Source: CAVOKN01 sp963696505
GTDB lineage: Bacteria; Pseudomonadota; Gammaproteobacteria; Burkholderiales; Rhodocyclaceae
Direction of reading: 5' to 3'
DNA length: 36,576 bases
Assembly (NCBI GenBank): GCA_963696505.1
Contig: CAVOKN010000014.1
Coordinates: forward strand, 1 to 36,576
The translations under genes were made by a program, and so were the position numbers. Below are positions 32,135 through 36,576 of this stretch, in pieces (the first letter of the stretch is position 1; every line of letters starts with the position of its first letter). The notes beneath the pieces are model-generated. The model was given only the letters and a program-made list of their open reading frames with translations. It was not told the DNA's origin and did not search any database.

Positions 32135-32438
32135 TGATTGTTCAGGGGATGTTCATTGCGCGTCAGCTTCACGCAGAGGTGTGGAGCGCGCATCCTCAAA
32201 TCAGCCCAGAACGCAGCGCGAGGTCACGTCCGCAGCTGACAGCAAGAACCGAAGGGTCGTCGAAACCAGAATGCAGGATGACAGCTGTGCATTCGTAACG
32301 GATGTTCCCCCCAGCGAAATCCAGGAGAGCCAGGATTGGCGCGGGATTTCGCAGTTTTTTGGGCCTGACATGTAGCCACTAATAGTAGGCATATGTATCT
32401 TGACATGGGTCTTGTGATGTGCAAGTATAGTAGCCACT
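32135..32438. other. Gap before the IS1634-type transposase
   Basis: No gene is supported in these 304 bases. TAGCCACTA occurs twice (32373-32381 and about 32429-32437), the second directly before the transposase ATG, and TTGACA is at 32399-32404; these may belong to the left end and promoter of the element. I could not define its terminal repeats. CGGATGTTCCC (about 32300) recurs inverted at 34136-34146, which could mark the ends, but the match does not extend. Confidence 0.4.
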
Positions 32439-34095
32439 ATGTACGTCAACGCCTCCACCGTACGCCGCGGCAACAAGACCTATACCCGCTACCTGCTGCG
32501 CGAATCCTTCCGCGAAGCAGGCAAGGTCAAACACCGCACCATCGCCAACCTTTCACAGTGCTCGGCGGCGGAAATCGAAGCCATCCGCCTGGCACTTACC
32601 CACAAGCACACCCTCACCGACTTGGGCAGCATCCACGATGCAGTCCAACTGCGCCAGGGCGCCTCGGTGGGCGCAGTGGCGCTGCTCTATGCGCTCGCCC
32701 AGCAAATCGGTTTGACCCAGGCGCTGGGTCCGGGACGCCAGGCGAGCCTCGCCTTGTGGCAGGTGATCGCGCGGGTGATCGATCAGGGCTCGCGCCTGTC
32801 GGCGGTGCGTCTGGCGCGCCATCACTGCGCGCAGGAGCTGTTGGGCCTGGCGCGCTTTGACGAGGACGATCTGTACGCCAATCTGGATTGGCTGTGCGAG
32901 AACCAGCCGAGAATCGAGCAGCGTCTATTCGATCAGCATTCGCGTCAAGACCACGGCGGGCTGTTCTTGTACGATGTCACCAGTAGCTATCTGGAAGGCG
33001 AACACAATGAGCTGGCCGCCTTCGGCTATAACCGCGATGGCAAACGCGGCAAGCGCCAGATCGTGATCGGGCTGCTCTGCGATGCCCAGGGCACGCCGCT
33101 TTGCATCGAGGTGTTCGAGGGCAACACACAGGATCCGACGACCTTCGTCCCGCAGGTGAAGAAGGTGGCGGCGCGTTTCGGCGCTCAGGATGTGACCTTC
33201 GTGGGCGATCGCGGCATGATCAAGAGCGCCCAGATCGAGGCCTTGGGTGAGCGCGGGTTTCACTACATCACTGCCATCACTAAGCCGCAGATCGAGCGGC
33301 TGCTCAAACAGGGCACGTTTCAGATCGGCCTGTTTGACGATGCCCTGGCCGAGGTACAGGAGCATGGCGGCGTGCGCTATGTGCTGCGCCGCAATGCACA
33401 GCGCGCCCAGGAGATGGCCGATACGCGCCAGGACAAGTATCGGGTACTGGCTCAAGCCGTGAAGATCCAAAATGGATATCTGGCCGAGCACAAGCGCGCC
33501 AAACCCGAGGTGGCGCTGCGCAAGCTGCAAGCGCATGCGCACAAGCTCGGCGTGAATTCATGGCTGAGCTTTGGACAGACAAGAACGCATCCTCAGCCTC
33601 GTTGAGGATAGCGAAGCGCTGGCCGAACTCTCGCGCCTGGATGGCTGCTACGCGTTGAAGACCGATCTGCCGCCGGCCAGTGCCGCCAAGGAGATCGTGC
33701 ATGCCCGTTACAAGGATCTTGCGCAGGTAGAATGGGCCTTTCGCTGCGCCAAGACCACGCACCTCGAGATGCGTCCGATCTTCGTGCGCCGCGCGAGCCG
33801 CACGCGCGGCCATGCCCTGGTCGTCATGCTGGCCTACCGCTTGATCCAGGAGTTGGCCTCACGCTGGAGCGCACTGGACTTAACCGTCCAAGAAGGCATC
33901 GACATGCTGGCCAGCCTGTGCCTGGTCGAGGTACAGGTCAACGGGCAAGTCCCGTTCAATCAGATTCCCCAGCCCAGCCAGGCCATTCAGAGTTTGTTGG
34001 ACGCCGCGCGCGTGCGTCTGCCCTCTGCCTTGCCCGGAAAGAAGGGCAGCGTGTCCACCAAGGCCAAGCTCCAAAACAGACGAAAACGCAAATAA
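32439..34095 (+). CDS. IS1634-type (IS4 superfamily) transposase (frame broken once)
   Basis: It begins MYVNASTVRRGNKTYTRYLL, the usual start of this transposase group. Catalytic segments are FLYDVTSSYLEG, VTFVGDRGMIKS and the late VEWAFRCAKTTHLEMRPIFV. The frame breaks near 33562-33566 (after KLGVNSWLS); one extra T leads to LDRQERILSLVEDSEALAEL in the next frame, which runs to 34095. Corrected length is 551 residues. Element ends and target duplication could not be identified. Confidence 0.88.
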
Positions 34096-34292
34096 TTCCC
34101 GGCACTTACGACGCGAACCCGATCGTCGTAAAAAGGGAACATCCGCTTCAACGCGGAGGTTCGCCCGCACGTTACCGAAGTTCCCATCGGAACGCAGGGG
34201 ATTGCATTCGACAGACTTGAACTGGACGCCTGGGCGGATCAATATAAGAACCGCAACGGGCGTCCCGCCTCCAGACAAGGAGGAAATGCAAA

Positions 34293-35379
34293 ATGGGACG
34301 CAAGCGCAGTTCAGGGCTTCGGAGCCGTGGCGGGATCTGGCATATCGACAAGCAGATCCTCGGCCGAAAGGTTTTCGCGAGCACTGGCACGGGCAACCTC
34401 GAAGAAGCGGAACTGATCCTGGCCCGCCGCATCGAGGAGATCCGGCATGCGGCGATCTTCGGTGTGCGTCCGAAGCGGCCGTTCCGGGACGCGGCAACCC
34501 GGTATCTGGAAGAGAACCTGACTCTTGCCAGCATCGAGGATGTCGCGCTGCACCTGAGGCAGTTGGATCCGTACATCGGAGACCTCCAGCTCGACAAGGT
34601 GCATCTCGGAACGCTGCAGCGGTTCATCCGTGATCGTCAGAAACAGGGCGTCAAGAACAGAACGGTCAACACCGCGCTGAGCATCGTCCGGCGGATTCTC
34701 AACCTGTCGGCAAGGTTGTGGCGCGACGAGAACGGATTGACGTGGCTGGAGATGGCTCCGCTGATCCAGCTTCTGCCCACCCCGGACAGCCGACAGCCTT
34801 ACCCGCTGTCCTGGGACGAGCAGCGGCAGCTGTTCCAGGCCCTGCCGGATCACTTGGCTCGCATGTGCCTGTTCAAGGTCAACACCGGTTGCCGGGAACA
34901 GGAGGTGTGTGGGCTACGCTGGGATTGGCAAGTGCAAGTGCCGGAACTGGACACCTCGGTGTTCATTATTCCGGGTGCAAGAGTGAAGAACCGCGAGGAC
35001 CGGCTGGTGGTGCTAAATCGGGTGGCGCGTTCGGTGATCGACGGGGTTCGGGGGCAGCACCCCGAATTCGTCTTCACTTATCGCAAGCGGCCCATCCAGT
35101 GCATCAACAACAACGGCTGGCAGCTTGCGCGGCGCAGGGAGGGCCTGGAATTCGTGCGCGTGCACGACCTCAAGCACGTTCGGCCGCAGGCTGCGCGCCG
35201 CCGGTGTGCCGCTGGAAACCCGCAGGGTGCTCCTCGGCCACACCAACGGCGACATCACGACGCACTACTCGGCACCCGAACTGGAGGAACTGGTTGCGGC
35301 CGCCGAACGGGTCTGCGAGCAAAACTCCGGCAAAAGTCCGGCACTGGTGGTATTGAAGAAAAAAGCGGCCGCCGCATGA
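34293..35379 (+). CDS. Tyrosine recombinase/integrase (frame broken once)
   Basis: Corrected length is 361 residues. It has an N-terminal segment (MGRKRSSGLRSRGGIWHIDK), a SAM-like core-binding domain (about 60-145) and a catalytic domain. The first catalytic Arg is in FKVNTGCREQEVCGLRW, the second box reads HDLKH(TF)GRRLRAAG, and the end has LLGHTNGDITTHYS with the His and nucleophilic Tyr. The frame breaks at 35175-35179: compared with the expected HDLKHTF, two bases (CA of CACA) are missing. A strong AAGGAGG site precedes the ATG. It lies 31 bases before a tRNA-Arg 3' fragment, its likely attachment site, so it belongs to an integrative element. Confidence 0.92.
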
Positions 35380-35410
35380 CACGGCAACCGCTTGTTTCTA
35401 CAATGTAATT

Positions 35411-35456
35411 TGGCGAGCCCGGCAGGATTCGAACCCACGACCCCCTGGTTCGTAGC
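35411..35456 (-). other. tRNA-Arg(ACG) 3' fragment, probable integrase attachment site
   Basis: On the minus strand the 46 bases read from the anticodon loop (CTACGAA, anticodon ACG) through the CCAG stem half and the T-arm (GTGGGTTCGAATCC) to the acceptor 3' strand CGGGCTCG and CCA. The 5' half of a tRNA is absent: no GAGCCCG lies about 75 bases away and the anticodon 5' stem does not match. Integrases of genomic islands commonly recombine in tRNA 3' ends. The CCA side faces the integrase gene. Confidence 0.8.
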
Positions 35457-35702
35457 TAGTTTTTCAGGCCGGAAACGCCGTATTATCAAGCAGTTGCGCC
35501 AAAGCGGCCCTCGCATGTTATCCGCACTGAGCGCCACTGAGCCGGACTGAATACGCGATTCTCACGCGGGCAGCCCTCCGTGCGGCGGACTTGCGAGTGC
35601 GCGAAGCGCATGGCTAACGCGGTGTCGCAGATCGATTTCCCCTCCCCGCTGCAGGGCTGGCCAAGGCTGTCAAGCAAACGAAGGACAGCAACGGCGGGGT
35701 AG

Positions 35703-36014
35703 CTATCCGCCAAGGGAGCCAAGATAGCGATCGAAGGCCTCGCTGTCGAAGCGCCGCCGATCGAAAGTCTCAGTCTTGTCGAAATCGCCAAGCTTGACCG
35801 AGGGCGAGCTAGGAACCAGTGGCAGATGCTTGTCTAACGCCCCACTCTCGGCGAGATCCTGGATTTCCTCGAAGGAGTGAGATTGCATGAATTTCGCCAG
35901 TTCGCTGATCATGCGCGATCCAACCTTCTCAGCGATCCGCTCATTCGAGAGCAGTTCATCCACGGCCGTGGGATCGGTCTCAAGCTGCTGCAACAAGTCC
36001 TGGACAACGGTCAT
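35703..36014 (-). CDS. Uncharacterised 103-residue acidic protein
   Basis: It starts MTVVQDLLQQLETDPTAVDE; the first 60 residues are helical, and the C-terminal part is Asp/Phe-rich (KLGDFDKTETFDRRRF) and probably disordered. I do not recognise the family. Its ATG overlaps the stop of the upstream gene (ATGA), so the two form an operon. The stop is 246 bases from the tRNA fragment. The pair may belong to the integrative element. Confidence 0.7.
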   Translation of the reverse strand: MTVVQDLLQQLETDPTAVDELLSNERIAEKVGSRMISELAKFMQSHSFEEIQDLAESGALDKHLPLVPSSPSVKLGDFDKTETFDRRRFDSEAFDRYLGSLGG

Positions 36015-36429
36015 GGCCTCCTCCTATCGCAGGGGCAAAACTTATTGTACAGCGCCTGTGCCCTCGGCTCGTCCGCCCGGAAATGGCGTCCGTCGTTGCG
36101 ACGGCGAATGGCCGTGAGCGGACCGGGGAACACAATCTCATGCGCACCCGTTCCGACAGCGAGCAGACCACACTTGTTCCGGTAGAAATCGAAGAGCCTT
36201 TGAGCCGCCATTGGATCGGGCTGAGCAGGCCGCAGCATGGAGCCAGATTCTCCCTCCTCAGTCCCGTTGGCACTGGTGACAATCCCGGCGTCAATCAGGA
36301 CGGAGCCCAGCGAAGGGATGCGTGGCACCCCAGCGGCTGAAGGGCTGCGATCGGCGCGGCCGACAGGAACCAAAGGTACAGATGGGGATGATGGGCCTGC
36401 AGCACCTGTGCGAATCCGTCTTGCTCCAT
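36011..36429 (-). CDS. Uncharacterised protein upstream in the same operon (frame probably broken once)
   Basis: From ATG 36429 one frame reads MEQDGFAQVLQAHHPHLYLW and FLSAAPIAALQPL. Near the GGGG run at about 36329-36334 the protein-like signal moves to another frame (GVPRIPSLGSVLIDAGIVTS), which continues LFDFYRNKCGLLAVGTGAHE and ends at 36011 with NKFCPCDRRRP. One missing G would join them into about 139 residues. Without that correction a TTG at 36373 could start the downstream part. I do not recognise the family. It is coupled by ATGA overlap to the 103-residue gene. Confidence 0.6.
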
Positions 36430-36462
36430 CGGTTCGACCTGCTCGACCACCGGTGCGCGAGC

Positions 36463-36576
36463 CTACAGGGACCCGCTGGTTCTGCAGCGTTTCAGGACCA
36501 ACACGGCCAAACCGTAGCAGCGATGCCCGACAAGCACCGTGCCTGCAGTCAGAAACAGCAACCGGCGCCAGTTCCA
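36463..36576 (-). CDS. Possible C-terminal end of a gene running off the window
   Basis: The minus-strand frame open at the window edge reads WNWRRLLFLTAGTVLVGHRC and YGLAVLVLKRCRTSGSL before a TAG at 36463-36465. Composition is protein-like with a hydrophobic stretch, and it ends 34 bases upstream of the ATG at 36429, in the same direction. It is too short to assign. Confidence 0.35.
   Translation of the reverse strand, partial: WNWRRLLFLTAGTVLVGHRCYGLAVLVLKRCRTSGSL

Noticed and set aside
32300..34146. CGGATGTTCCC and its inverse as terminal repeats of the IS1634-type element
   Set aside because: The 11-base match does not extend and no target duplication flanks it, so it may be coincidence.
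35411..35486. A complete tRNA gene
   Set aside because: Only the anticodon loop, T-arm and acceptor 3' strand are present; no 5' acceptor or D-arm follows in the expected place.
1..36576. A CRISPR array
   Set aside because: I saw no regularly spaced direct repeats with unique spacers; the repeats present are dispersed palindromes and IS ends.

Overview
The window is a high-GC stretch of a betaproteobacterium, most likely in or near the Rhodocyclales (Azoarcus/Dechloromonas/Accumulibacter type). This is inferred from the nif proteins and gene order, the CcmE, DUF2062 and DUF599 neighbours, and the dispersed GTAGGGTGCGC-type palindromes. No marker gene fixes the species.

Region 1 (1-7084) is the structural molybdenum nitrogenase operon: nifH, nifD, nifK, nifT, a 2[4Fe-4S] ferredoxin, nifY, an 86-residue protein and a 321-residue uncharacterised protein. 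It is driven by a textbook NifA site (17-32) and a sigma-54 -24/-12 element (130-145). Palindromic REP-like elements sit in most of its intergenic gaps. Region 2 (7107-9551) is a block with no nitrogen-fixation genes: peroxiredoxin, a tiny GFA-like remnant, a small membrane protein and a TfoX C-terminal-domain protein on the minus strand, then a ribbon-helix-helix/PIN toxin-antitoxin pair on the plus strand. Region 3 (9618-15250) is the cofactor-assembly operon nifE, nifN, nifX, the NifX-associated DUF269 gene, a DUF683-type gene, fdxB and an uncharacterised gene. It has its own NifA/sigma-54 promoter right after the toxin gene, so it can be co-regulated with nifHDK despite the intervening block. 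Here nifX runs in frame into an rseC-like membrane protein. nifB, nifA, nifV and nifQ are not in the window.

Region 4 (15347-19292) holds housekeeping-type genes: the C-terminal part of a DUF2126 protein, abutting a 5'-truncated Bax-inhibitor-1 gene, then DUF2062, an isolated ccmE and a Tim44-like secreted or membrane protein. Region 5 (19293-32134) is an accessory or defence-like region: a Fic-family protein whose catalytic His position is Gln, a DUF599 membrane protein, a 1,712-residue exonuclease-RecQ-UvrD fusion, a DruA-like DUF4338 gene split by two insertion sequences (ISAs1 and IS1595 families, both with intact target duplications), and a DUF4160/DUF2442-HTH pair. Copies of one short intergenic repeat bracket the Fic, DUF599 and helicase units. 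Region 6 (32439-36576) has an IS1634-type transposase, a tyrosine integrase, a 46-nt tRNA-Arg(ACG) 3' fragment that looks like its attachment site, and two overlapping unknown genes on the minus strand.

At least nine reading frames carry a single frame break, mostly an apparent +1 insertion, including nifK. The uniform sign across unrelated genes suggests consensus errors in the assembly as much as gene decay. Interrupted genes are annotated over their full extent with the break position stated.
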